Assembly (NCBI GenBank): GCA_020055645.1
Contig: CM034548.1
Location: 51,203,411-51,267,410, forward strand
Direction of reading: 5' to 3'
Length of the DNA: 64,000 nt
DNA from: Tomocerus qinae
Taxonomy: Eukaryota > Arthropoda > Collembola > Entomobryomorpha > Tomoceridae
Position numbers and translations under genes: made by a program. Of this stretch, positions 24,022-36,277 are shown one piece after another. Positions within the stretch are counted from its first letter, which is position 1; each line of letters begins with the position of its first letter. A model generated the notes under the pieces. It saw only the letters and a list, made by a program, of their open reading frames with translations, ran no database searches and was not told the DNA's origin.

Positions 24022-26211
24022 TCGAATAGCCACTCTAATTGGTCGAAAATAAATGTTGGTCCTAGACCCGTAAAACCAACCTTCTAAATGTTTGAGGTGG
24101 TAAATACAATTTTTTAAGAAAGATATGACATTTCTATCTTCAACCATATTGAAATAATTACAAGTATTCGAATAGCTTTTCTAATTGGTCGAAAATAAAA
24201 GTTGGTCCTAGACCCGTAAAACCAACCTTCTAAATGTTTAAGGTGGTAAATACAACTTTTTTAGACCGATAAAATATTTAATTCTTCAACTATATTGAAA
24301 TGATTACAAGTATTCTAATAGCTTCTCTAATTGGTCGAAAACAAAAGTTGGTCCTAGACACCCAAAACCAACCTTCTAAATGTTTAGTTTGGTAAATACA
24401 ATTTCTTAAAACAGATATGACATTTTATGCTTTAACCATATTGAAATGATTACAAGTATTCGAATAGCTACTTTAAATGGTCGAAAATAAAAATTGGTCC
24501 TAGACCCGTAAAACCAACCTTCTAAATGTTTGAGGTGGTAAATACAATTTTTTAAGAAAGATATGACATAACTATCTTCAACCATATTGAAATGATGACA
24601 AGTATTCGAATAGCCACTCTAATTGGTCGAAAATAAATGTTGTTCCTAGACGCGTAAAACCAATCTTCTTAAAGTTTAGGGTGGTAAATACAATTTTTTA
24701 AGACAGATATGACATTTCATTCTTCAACTATATTGAAATGATTACAAGTATTCGAATAGCCACTCTAATTGGTCAAAAATAAATGTTGGTCCTAGACCCG
24801 TAAAACCAACCTTCTAAATGTTTGAGGTGGTAAATACAATTTTTTAAGAAAGATATGTTATTTCTATCTTCAACCATATTGAAATAATTACAAGTATTCG
24901 AATAGCTTTTCTAATTGGTCGAAAATAAAAGTTGGTCCTATAACCGTAAAACCAACCTTCTAAATGTTTAGGGTGGTAAATACAACTTTTTTAGACCGAT
25001 AAAATATTTAATTCTTCAACTATATTGAAATGATTACAAGTATTCTAATAGCTTCTCTAATTGGTCGAAAACAAAAGTTGGTCCTAGACACCCAAAACCA
25101 ACCTTCTAAATGTTTAGTTTGGTAAATACAATTTCTTAAAACAGATATGACATTTTATGCTTTAACCATATTGAAATGATTACAAGTATGCGAATAGCTA
25201 CTTTAAATGGTCGAAAATAAAAATTGGTCCTAGACCCGTAAAACCAACCTTCTAAATGTTTGAGGTGGTAAATACAATTTTTTAAGAAAGATATGACATA
25301 ACTATCTTCAACCATATTGAAATGATGACAAGTATTCGAATAGCCACTCTAATTGGTCGAAAATAAATGTTGTTCCTAGACGCGTAAAACCAATCTTCTT
25401 AAAGTTTAGGGTGGTAAATACAATTTTTTAAGACAGATATGACATTTCATTCTTCAACTATATTGAAATGATTACAAGTATTCGAATAGCCACTCTAATT
25501 GGTCAAAAATAAATGTTGGTCCTAGACCCGTAAAACCAACCTTCTAAATGTTTGAGGTGGTAAATACAATTTTTTAAGAAAGATATGTTATTTCTATCTT
25601 CAACCATATTGAAATAATTACAAGTATTCGAATAGCTTTTCTAATTGGTCGAAAATAAAAGTTGGTCCTAGACCCGTAAAACCAACCTTCTAAATGTTTA
25701 GGGTGGTAAATACAACTTTTTTAGACCGATAAAATATTTAATTCTTCAACTATATTGAAATGATTACAAGTATTCTAATAGCTTCTCTAATTGGTCGAAA
25801 ACAAAAGTTGGTCCTAGACCCGTAAAACCAACCTTCTAAATGTTTAGTTTGGTAAATACAATTTCTTAAAACAGATATGACATTTTATGCTTTAACCATA
25901 TTGAAATGATTACAAGTATGCGAATAGCTACTTTAAATGGTCGAAAATAAAAATTGGTCCTAGACCCGTAAAACCAACCTTCTAAATGTTTGAGGTGGTA
26001 AATACAATTTTTTAAAAAAGATATGTTATTTTTATCTTCAACCATATTGAAATGATGACAAGTATTCGAATAGCCACTCTAATTGGTCGAAAATAAATGT
26101 TGTTCCTAGACGCGTAAAACCAATCTTCTTAAAGTTTAGGGTGGTAAATACAATTTTTTAAGACAGATATGACATTTCATTCTTCAACTATATTGAAATG
26201 ATTACAAGTAT
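24022..26211. repeat. 5-mer HOR array, three units
   Basis: E 24022, E 24752 and E 25482 each lead E-A-B-C-D, exactly 15 x 146 bp in all. A partial unit A-B-C-D (from 23439) precedes it. Private changes include CCTATAACCG in the A at 24898 and a C starting TCGAATAG at 24460. Confidence 0.85.
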
Positions 26212-28547
26212 TCGAATAGCCACTCTAATTGGTCGAAAATAAATGTAGTTCCTAGACCCGTAAAACCAATCTTCTTAAAGTTTAGGGTGGTAAATACAAT
26301 TTTTTAAGACAGATATGACATTTCTATCTTCAACCATATTGAAATGATTACAAGTATTCGAATAGCCACTCTAATTGGTCAAAAATAAATGTTGGTCCTA
26401 GACCCGTAAAACCAACCTTCTAAATGTTTGAGGTGGTAAATACAATTTTTTAAGAAAGATATGTTATTTCTATCTTCAACCATATTGAAATAATTACAAG
26501 TATTCGAATAGCTTTTCTAATTGGTCGAAAATAAAAGTTGGTCCTAGACCCGTAAAACCAACCTTCTAAATGTTTAGGGTGGTAAATACAACTTTTTTAG
26601 ACCGATAAAATATTTAATTCTTCAACTATATTGAAATGATTACAAGTATTCTAATAGCTTCTCTAATTGGTCGAAAATAAAAGTTGGTCCTAGACCCGTA
26701 AAACCAACCTTTTAAATGTTTGAGGTGGTAAATACAATTTTTTAAGACAGATATGACATTTTATTCTTTAACCATATTGAAATGATTACAAGTATTCGAA
26801 TAGATACTCTTATTGGTCGAAAATAGAAATTGGTCCTAGACCCGTAAAACCAACCTTCTAAATGTTTGAGGTGGTAAATACAATTTTTTAAGAAAGATAT
26901 GACATAACTATCTTCAACCATATTGAAATGATGACAAGTATTCGAATAGCCACTCTAATTGGTCGAAAATAAATGTTGTTCCTAGACGCGTAAAACCAAT
27001 CTTCTTAAAGTTTAGGGTGGTAAATACAATTTTTTAAGACAGATATGACATTTCATTCTTCAACTATATTGAAATGATTACAAGTATTCGAATAGCCACT
27101 CTAATTGGTCAAAAATAAATGTTGGTCCTAGACCCGTAAAACCAACCTTCTAAATGTTTGAGGTGGTAAATACAATTTTTTAAGAAAGATATGTTATTTC
27201 TATCTTCAACCATATTGAAATAATTACAAGTATTCGAATAGCTTTTCTAATTGGTCGAAAATAAAAGTTGGTCCTAAAACCGTAAAACCAAACTTCTAAA
27301 TGTTTGAGGTGGTAAATACAATTTTTTAAGAAAGATATGTTATTTCTATCTTCAACCATATTGAAATGATGACAAGTATTCGAATAGCTTCTCTAATTGG
27401 TCGAAAATAAAAGTTGGTCCTAGACACCCAAAACCAACCTTCTAAATGTTTAGTTTGGTAAATACAATTTCTTAAAACAGATATGACATTTTATGCTTTA
27501 ACCATATTGAAATGATTACAAGTATGCGAATAGCTACTTTAAATGGTCGAAAATAAAAATTGGTCCTAGACCCGTAAAACCAACCTTCTAAATGTTTGAG
27601 GTGGTAAATACAATTTTTTAAGAAAGATATGACATAACTATCTTCAACCATATTGAAATGATGACAAGTATTCGAATAGCCACTCTAATTGGTCGAAAAT
27701 AAATGTTGTTCCTAGACGCGTAAAACCAATCTTCTTAAAGTTTAGGGTGGTAAATACAATTTTTTAAGACAGATATGACATTTCATTCTTCAACTATATT
27801 GAAATGATTACAAGTATTCGAATAGCCACTCTAATTGGTCGAAAATAAATGTTGGTCCTAGACCCGTAAAACCAACCTTCTAAATGTTTGAGGTGGTAAA
27901 TACAATTTTTTAAGAAAGATATGTTATTTCTATCTTCAACCATATTGAAATAATTACAAGTATTCGAATAGCTTTTCTAATTGGTCGAAAATAAAAGTTG
28001 GTCCTAAAACCGTAAAACCAACCTTCTAAATGTTTAGGGTGGTAAATACAACTTTTTTAGACCGATAAAATATTTAATTCTTCAACTATATTGAAATGAT
28101 TACAAGTATTCTAATAGCTTCTCTAATTGGTCGAAAACAAAAGTTGGTCCTAGACACCCAAAACCAACCTTCTAAATGTTTAGTTTGGTAAATACAATTT
28201 CTTAAAACAGATATGACATTTTATGCTTTAACCATATTGAAATGATTACAAGTATGCGAATAGCTACTTTAAATGGTCGAAAATAAAAATTGGTCCTAGA
28301 CCCGTAAAACCAACCTTCTAAATGTTTGAGGTGGTAAATACAATTTTTTAAGAAAGATATGACATAACTATCTTCAACCATATTGAAATGATGACAAGTA
28401 TTCGAATAGCCACTCTAATTGGTCGAAAATAAATGTTGTTCCTAGACGCGTAAAACCAATCTTCTTAAAGTTTAGGGTGGTAAATACAATTTTTTAAGAC
28501 AGATATGACATTTCATTCTTCAACTATATTGAAATGATTACAAGTAT
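26212..28547. repeat. Mosaic region with 5-mer fragments
   Basis: F 26212, E 26358, A 26504, a B/E blend at 26650 and a C variant at 26796 (ATACTCTTATTG) are followed by D, E, an A/G hybrid at 27234 and an H/B blend at 27380. Then C, D and one regular E-A-B-C-D (27818-28547) follow. Phase is kept throughout. I see nothing but satellite. Confidence 0.75.
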
Positions 28548-28693
28548 TCGAATAGCCACTCTAATTGGTCGAAAATAAATGTTGTTCCTAGACGCGTAAA
28601 ACCAATCTTCTTAAAGTTTAGGGTGGTAAATACAATTTTTTAAGACAGATATGACATTTCATTCTTCAACCATATTGAAATGATTACAAGTAT
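28402..28693. repeat. Two D monomers in direct succession
   Basis: Both monomers read TGTTGTTCC, AGACGCG and CTTCTTAAAG; the second ends CAACCATATTG. D normally precedes E or F, so D-D is an out-of-order product, probably of exchange between the two D positions of an 11-mer. Confidence 0.8.
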
Positions 28694-29277
28694 TCGAATA
28701 CCCAGTCTAATTGGTCGAAAATAAATGTTGGTCCTAGACCCGTAAAACCAACCTTCTAAATGTTTGGGGTGGTAAATACAATTTTTTAAGAAAGATATGT
28801 TATTTCTATCTTCAACCATATTGAAATAATTACAAGTATTCGAATAGCCACTCTAATTGGTCAAAAATAAATGTTGGTCCTAGACCCGTAAAACCAACCT
28901 TCTAAATGTTTGAGGTGGTAAATACAATTTTTTAAGAAAGATATGTTATTTCTATCTTCAACCATATTGAAATGATGACAAGTATTCGAATAGCTTCTCT
29001 AATTGGTCCAAAATAAAAGTTGGTTCTAGCCACCCAAAACCAACCTTCTAAGTGTTTGAGGTGGTAAATACAATTTTTTAAAACAGATATGACATTTTAT
29101 GCTTTAACCATATTGAAATGATGACAAGTATTCGAATAGCCACTCTAATTGGTCGAAAATAAATGTTGTTCCTAGACCCGTAAAACCAATCTTCTAAATG
29201 TTTGAGGTGGTAAATACAATTTTTTAAGAAAGATATGACATAACTATCTTCAACCATATTGAAATGATGACAAGTAT
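28694..29277. repeat. Irregular stretch of four monomers
   Basis: A monomer with CGAATACCCAGTC and TTTGGGGTGG is followed by E, an H whose right half is B-like (AAAACAGATATGACATTTTATGC), and a D/E blend ending like C. Regular E-A-B-C-D resumes at 29278. Confidence 0.72.
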
Positions 29278-30153
29278 TCGAATAGCCACTCTAATTGGTC
29301 AAAAATAAATGTTGGTCCTAGACCCGTAAAACCAACCTTCTAAATGTTTGAGGTGGTAAATACAATTTTTTAAGAAAGATATGTTATTTCTATCTTCAAC
29401 CATATTGAAATAATTACAAGTATTCGAATAGCTTTTCTAATTGGTCGAAAATAAAAGTTGGTCCTAAAACCGTAAAACCAACCTTCTAAATGTTTAGGGT
29501 GGTAAATACAACTTTTTTAGACCGATAAAATATTTAATTCTTCAACTATATTGAAATGATTACAAGTATTCTAATAGCTTCTCTAATTGGTCGAAAACAA
29601 AAGTTGGTCCTAGACACCCAAAACCAACCTTCTAAATGTTTAGTTTGGTAAATACAATTTCTTAAAACAGATATGACATTTTATGCTTTAACCATATTGA
29701 AATGATTACAAGTATGCGAATAGCTACTTTAAATGGTCGAAAATAAAAATTGGTCCTAGACCCGTAAAACCAACCTTCTAAATGTTTGAGGTGGTAAATA
29801 CAATTTTTTAAGAAAGATATGACATAACTATCTTCAACCATATTGAAATGATGACAAGTATTCGAATAGCCACTCTAATTGGTCGAAAATAAATGTTGTT
29901 CCTAGACGCGTAAAACCAATCTTCTTAAAGTTTAGGGTGGTAAATACAATTTTTTAAGACAGATATGACATTTCATTCTTCAACTATATTGAAATGATTA
30001 CAAGTATTCGAATAGCCACTCTAATTGGTCAAAAATAAATGTTGGTCCTAGACCCGTAAAACCAACCTTCTAAATGTTTGAGGTGGTAAATACAATTTTT
30101 TAAGAAAGATATGTTATTTCTATCTTCAACCATATTGAAATAATTACAAGTAT

Positions 30154-30883
30154 TCGAATAGCTTTTCTAATTGGTCGAAAATAAAAGTTGGTCCTAAAAC
30201 CGTAAAACCAACCTTCTAAATGTTTAAGGTGGTAAATACAACTTTTTTAGACCGATAAAATATTTAATTCTTCAACTATATTGAAATGATTACAAGTATT
30301 CTAATAGCTTCTCTAATTGGTCGAAAACAAAAGTTGGTCCTAGACACCCAAAACCAACCTTCTAAATGTTTAGTTTGGTAAATACAATTTCTTAAAACAG
30401 ATATGACATTTTATGCTTTAACCATATTGAAATGATTACAAGTATTCGAATAGCTTTTCTAATTGGTCGAAAATAAAAGTTGGTCCTAAAACCGTAAAAC
30501 CAACCTTCTAAATGTTTAGGGTGGTAAATACAACTTTTTTAGACCGATAAAATATTTAATTCTTCAACTATATTGAAATGATTACAAGTATTCTAATAGC
30601 TTCTCTAATTGGTCGAAAACAAAAGTTGAACCTAGACACCCAAAACCAACCTTCTAAATGTTTAGTTTGGTAAATACAATTTCTTAAAACAGATATGACA
30701 TTTTATGCTTTAACCATATTGAAATGATTACAAGTATGCGAATAGCTACTTTAAATGGTCGAAAATAAAAATTGGTCCTAGACCCGTAAAACCAACCTTC
30801 TAAATGTTTGAGGTGGTAAATACAATTTTTTAAGAAAGATATGACATAACTATCTTCAACCATATTGAAATGATGACAAGTAT
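30154..30883. repeat. Out-of-order A-B-A-B-C run
   Basis: A 30154, B 30300, A 30446, B 30592 and C 30738 run in direct succession, so B is followed by A instead of C. The two A monomers differ (TTTAAGGTGG against TTTAGGGTGG), which means the dimer was made by joining two different units. The second B has the private GTTGAACC. Confidence 0.85.
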
Positions 30884-31029
30884 TCGAAAAGCCACTCTAA
30901 TTGGTCGAAAATAAATGTTGGTCCTAGACCCGTAAAACCAACCTTCTAAATGTTTGGGGTGGTAAATACAATTTTTTAAGAAAGATATGTTATTTCTATC
31001 TTCAACCATATTGAAATGATTAAAAGTGT

Positions 31030-31175
31030 TCGAATTGCTACTCTAATTGGTCAAAAATAAAAGTTGGTCCTAGACCCGTAAAACCAACCTTCTAAATAAT
31101 AATGGTGATAAATACAATTTTTTAAGACAGATATGACATTTCTATCTTCAACCATATTGAAATGATTACAGGTAT
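31030..31175. repeat. Divergent monomer with AATAATAATGGTGAT
   Basis: It starts TCGAATTGC. Where other monomers have AAATGTTTGAGGTGG it reads AAATAATAATGGTGA, with no change in length. A close relative at 33509-33654 reads AGATAATAATGTCGA at the same place. The pair suggests a separate minor lineage. Confidence 0.8.
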
Positions 31176-31318
31176 TCGAATAGCTTCTGTAATTGGTCAA
31201 AAAAAAGTTGGTTCTAGACCCGTAAAACCAACTTTCTAAATGTTTGGGATGGTAAATACAATTTTTAAGACAGATATGACATTTCTATCTTCAACCATAT
31301 TGAAATGATTACAGGTAT
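31176..31318. repeat. Divergent short monomer K (143 bp)
   Basis: It matches the K monomer at 22712 in CTTCTGTAATTGG, GGTCAAAAAAAAG, CTTTCTAAATG and TTTGGGATGG, with a T5 tract. The next monomer (31319) again has CTTCTGTAATTGG. Confidence 0.82.
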
Positions 31319-32048
31319 TCGAATAGCTTCTGTAATTGGTCGAAACTAAAAGTTGGTCCTAGACCCGTAAAATCAACCTTCTAATTGTTTGAGGTGGTAA
31401 ATACAATTTTTTAAGACAGATATGACATTTCATTCTTCAACTATATTGAAATGATTACAAGTATTCGAATAGCCACTCTAATTGGTCGAAAATAAATGTT
31501 GGTCCTAGACCCGTAAAACCAACCTTCTAAATGTTTGAGGTGGTAAATACAATTTTTTAAGAAATATATGACATTTCTATCTTCAACCATATTGAAATGA
31601 TGACAAGTATTCGAATAGCTTCTCTAATTGGTCAAAAATAAATGTTGGTCCTAGACCCGCAAAACCAACCTTCTAAATATTTAGTTTGGTAAATACATTT
31701 TTTTAAGACAGATATGACATTTAAGTCTTCAACTATATTGAAATGATGACAAGTATTCGAATAGCTTCTCTAATTGGTCCAAAATAAAAGTTGGCCCTAG
31801 ACCCGTAAAACCAACTTTCTAAATATTGGGGGTGGTAAATACAATTTTTTAAGACAGATATGACATTTTATGCTTTAACCATATTGAAATGATTACAAGT
31901 ATTCGAATAGCCACTTTAATTGGTCGAAAATAAAAGTTGGTCCTAGACCAGTAAAGCCAATCTTCTAAATGTTTGAAGTGGTAAATACAAATTTTTAAGA
32001 CAGATATGACATTTCTATCTTCAACCATATTGAAATGATGACAAGTAT

Positions 32049-33216
32049 TCGAATAGCCACTCTAATTGGTCAAAAATAAATGTTGGTCCTAGACCCGTAA
32101 AACCAACCTTCTAAATGTTTGAGGTGGTAAATACAATTTTTTAAGAAAGATATGTTATTTCTATCTTCAACCATATTGAAATAATTACAAGTATTCGAAT
32201 AGCTTTTCTAATTGGTCGAAAATAAAAGTTGGTCCTAGACCCGTAAAACCAACCTTCTAAATGTTTAGGGTGGTAAATACAACTTTTTTAGACCGATAAA
32301 ATATTTAATTCTTCAACTATATTGAAATGATTACAAGTATTCTAATAGCTTCTCTAATTGGTCGAAAACAAAAGTTGGTCCTAGACACCCAAAACCAACC
32401 TTCTAAATGTTTAGTTTGGTAAATACAATTTCTTAAAACAGATATGACATTTTATGCTTTAACCATATTGAAATGATTACAAGTATGCGAATAGCTACTT
32501 TAAATGGTCGAAAATAAAAATTGGTCCTAGACCCGTAAAACCAACCTTCTAAATGTTTGAGGTGGTAAATACAATTTTTTAAGAAAGATATGACATAACT
32601 ATCTTCAACCATATTGAAATGATGACAAGTATTCGAATAGCCACTCTAATTGGTCGAAAATAAATGTTGTTCCTAGACGCGTAAAACCAATCTTCTTAAA
32701 GTTTAGGGTGGTAAATACAATTTTTTAAGACAGATATGACATTTCATTCTTCAACTATATTGAAATGATTACAAGTATTCGAATAGCCACTCTAATTGGT
32801 CGAAAATAAAAGTTGGTCCTAGACCCGTAAAACCAACCTTCTAAATGTTTAGGGTGGTAAATACAATTTTTTAAGACAGATATGACATTTCTATCTTCAA
32901 CCATATTGAAATGATTACAAGTATTCGAATAGCCACTCTAATTGGTCAAAAATAAATGTTGGTCCTAGACCCGTAAAACCAACCTTCTAAATGTTTGAGG
33001 TGGTAAATACAATTTTTTAAGAAAGATATGTTATTTCTATCTTCAACCATATTGAAATAATTACAAGTATTCGAATAGCTTTTCTAATTGGTCGAAAATA
33101 AAAGTTGGTCCTAAAACCGTAAAACCAACCTTCTAAATGTTTAGGGTGGTAAATACAACTTTTTTAGACCGATAAAATATTTAATTCTTCAACTATATTG
33201 AAATGATTACAAGTAT
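32049..33216. repeat. Regular stretch E-A-B-C-D-x-E-A
   Basis: One 5-mer (32049-32778) is followed by a D-like/A-like blend at 32779, then E 32925 and A 33071. The next monomer, 33217, is a B/H hybrid with GGTCCAAAATAAAAG and AGACACCC, which ends the regular order. Confidence 0.78.
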
Positions 33217-33945
33217 TCTAATAGCTTCTCTAATTGGTCCAAAATAAAAGTTGGTTCTAGACACCCAAAACCAACCTTCTAAATGTTTAGTTTGGTAAAT
33301 ACAATTTTTTAAGACAGATATGACATTTCAGTCTTCAACTATATTGAAATGATTACAAGTATTCGAATAGCCACTCTAATTGGTCAAATATAAAAGTTGG
33401 TCCTAGACCCGTAAAACCAACCTTCTAAATGTTTGAGGTGGTAAATACAATTTTTTAAGAAATATATGACATTTCTATCTTCAACCATATTGAAATGATG
33501 ACAAGTATTCGAATAGCTTCTCTAATTGGTCAAAAATAAATGTTGGTCCTAGACCCGTAAAACCAACCTTCTAGATAATAATGTCGATAAATACAATTTT
33601 TTAAGACAGATATGACATTTCTATCTTCAACCATATTGAAATGATTAAAGGTATTTGAATAGCTTCTCTAATTGGTCGAAAATAAAAGTTGGTCCTAGAC
33701 CCGTAAAACCAACCTTCTAAATATTCGGGGTGGTAAATATCATTTTTAAGACAGATATGACATTTCTATCTTATACCATATTGAAATCATTACAAATATT
33801 CGAATAGCTTCTCTAATTGGTCGAAAATAAAAGTTGGTCCTAGACCCGTAAAACCAACCTTCTAAATGTTTGAGGTGGTAAATACAATTTTTTAAGACAG
33901 ATATGACATTTCATTCTTCAACTATATTGAAATGATGACAAGTAT
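33217..33945. repeat. Irregular stretch of five monomers
   Basis: The B/H hybrid is followed by monomers with GGTCAAATATAAAAG, GAAATATATGAC, AGATAATAATGTCGA (33509) and AATATTCGGGGTGG with AAATATCATTTTTAAG and GAAATCATTACAAATATTC. The last two changes recur together near 44091-44151, linking this stretch with island 4. Confidence 0.75.
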
Positions 33946-34966
33946 TCGAATAGCCACTCTAATTGGTCGAAAATAAATGTTGTTCCTAGACGCGTAAAAC
34001 CAACCTTCTAAATGTTTAGTTTGGTAAATACAATTTTTTAAGACAGATATGACATTTCATTCTTCAACTATATTGAAATGATTACAAGTATTCGAATAGC
34101 CACTCTAATTGGTCAAAAATAAATGTTGGTCCTAGACCCGTAAAACCAACCTTCTAAATGTTTGAGGTGGTAAATACAATTTTTTAAGAAAGATATGTTA
34201 TTTCTATCTTCAACCATATTGAAATAATTACAAGTATTCGAATAGCTTTTCTAATTGGTCGAAAATAAAAGTTGGTCCTAAAACCGTAAAACCAACCTTC
34301 TAAATGTTTAGGGTGGTAAATACAACTTTTTTGACCGATAAAATATTTAATTCTTCAACTATATTGAAATGATTACAAGTATTCTAATAGCTTCTCTAAT
34401 TGGTCGAAAACAAAAGTTGGTCCTAGACACCCAAAACCAACCTTCTAAATGTTTAGTTTGGTAAATACAATTTCTTAAAACAGATATGACATTTTATGCT
34501 TTAACCATATTGAAATGATTACAAGTATGCGAATAGCTACTTTAAATGGTCGAAAATAAAAATTGGTCCTAGACCCGTAAAACCAACCTTCTAAATGTTT
34601 GAGGTGGTAAATACAATTTTTTAAGAAAGATATGACATAACTATCTTCAACCATATTGAAATGATGACAAGTATTCGAATAGCCACTCTAATTGGTCGAA
34701 AATAAATGTTGTTCCTAGACGCGTAAAACCAATCTTCTTAAAGTTTAGGGTGGTAAATACAATTTTTTAAGACAGATATGACATTTCATTCTTCAACTAT
34801 ATTGAAATGATTACAAGTATTCGAATAGCCACTCTAATTGGTCGAAAATAAATGTAGTTCCTAGACCCGTAAAACCAATCTTCTTAAAGTTTATGGTGGT
34901 AAATACAATTTTTTAAGACAGATATGACATTTCTATCTTATACCATATTGAAATGATTACAAGTAT
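33946..34966. repeat. Regular stretch D/B-E-A-B-C-D-F
   Basis: A D/B hybrid (33946: ACGCG, then GTTTAGTTTGG) leads into E 34092, A 34238 (1 bp short), B 34383, C 34529, D 34675 and F 34821 with TTTATGGTGG. A G with CCAACC instead of CCAAAC follows. Confidence 0.78.
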
Positions 34967-36277
34967 TCGAATAGCTTCTCTATTTGGTCGAAAATAAAAG
35001 TTGGTCCTAGACCCGTAAAACCAACCTTCTAAATGTTTGAGGTGGTAAATACAATTTTTAAGAAAGATATGTTATTTCTATCTTCAACCATATTGAAATG
35101 ATGACAAGTATTCGAATAGCTTCTCTAATTGGTCGAAAACCAAAGTTGGTCCTAGACCAGTAAAACCAATCTTCTTAAAGTTTAGGGTGGTAAATACAAT
35201 TTTTTAAGACAGATATGACATTTCATCTTTAACTATATTGAAATGATTACAAGTATTCGAATAACTTCTCTAATTGGTCGAAAATAAAAGTTGGACCTAG
35301 ACCCGTAAAACCAACTTTCTAAATATTGGGGGTGGTAAATACAAATTTTTAAGACAGATATGACATTTCTATCTTCAACCATATTGAAATGATGACAAGT
35401 ATTCGAATAGCCACTCTAATTGGTCGAAAATAAATGTTGGTCCTAGACCCGTAAACCCAATCTTCTTAAAGTTTGAGGTGGAAAATACAATTTTTTTAGA
35501 CAGATATAATATTTCATTCTTCAACTATATTGAAACGATTACAAGTATTCGAATAGCCACTCTAATTGGTCGAAAATAAATGTTGGTCCTAGACCCGTGA
35601 AACCAACATTCTAAATGTTTGAGGTGGTAAATACAATTTTTTAAGAAAGGTATGACATTTCTATCTTCAACCATATTGAAATAATTACAAGTATTCGAAT
35701 AGCTTTTCTAATTGGTCGAAAATAAAAGTTGGTCCAAAAACCGTAAAACCAACCTTCTAAATGTTTAGGGTGGTAAATACAACTTTTTTGACCGATAAAA
35801 TATTTAATTCTTCAACTATATTGAAATGATTACAAGTATTCGAATAGGTTCTCTATTTGGTCGAAAATAGAAATTGGTTCTAGACACCCAAAACCAACCT
35901 TCTAAATGTTTAGTTTGGTAAATACAATTTTTTAAGACAGATATGACATTTTATTCTTTAACCATATTGAAATGATTACAAGTATGCGAATAGCTACTTT
36001 AAATGGTCGAAAATAAAAATTGGTCCTAGACCCGTAAAACCAACCTTCTAAATGTTTGAGGTGGTAAATACAATTTTTTAAGACAGATATGACATTTCTA
36101 TCATCAACAATATTGAAATGATTACAAGTATTCGAATAGCCACTCTAATTGGTCGAAAATAAATGTTGGTCCTAGACCCGTAAAACCAACCTTCTAAATG
36201 TTTGAGGTGGTAAATACAATTTTTTAAGAAAGATATGACATTTCATTCTTCAACTATATTGAAATGATTACAAGTAT
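34967..36277. repeat. Irregular monomer island 3
   Basis: A G-like monomer is followed by an H/I/D mosaic (GAAAACCAAAG, GACCAGT, then CTTCTTAAAG) and by blends with CGAATAACTTC, TATTGGGGGTGG, GGAAAATACAA and AAACGATTACAAG, a GTGAAACC change and GAAAGGTATGAC. Several single-copy changes cluster here, the sign of a stretch not recently homogenised. Confidence 0.78.

Larger units (their letters stand above)
30884..32048. repeat. Irregular monomer island 2
   Basis: Eight monomers in no regular order start at 30884, 31030, 31176, 31319, 31465, 31611, 31757 and 31903. They include a start CGAAAAGCC, an AATAATAATGG insertion-like change (31030), a K monomer (31176), and blends with GAAATATATGAC, ATTTAAGTCTTC and TATTGGGGGTGG. 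Variation between neighbours is higher than in the regular arrays. Confidence 0.8.
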
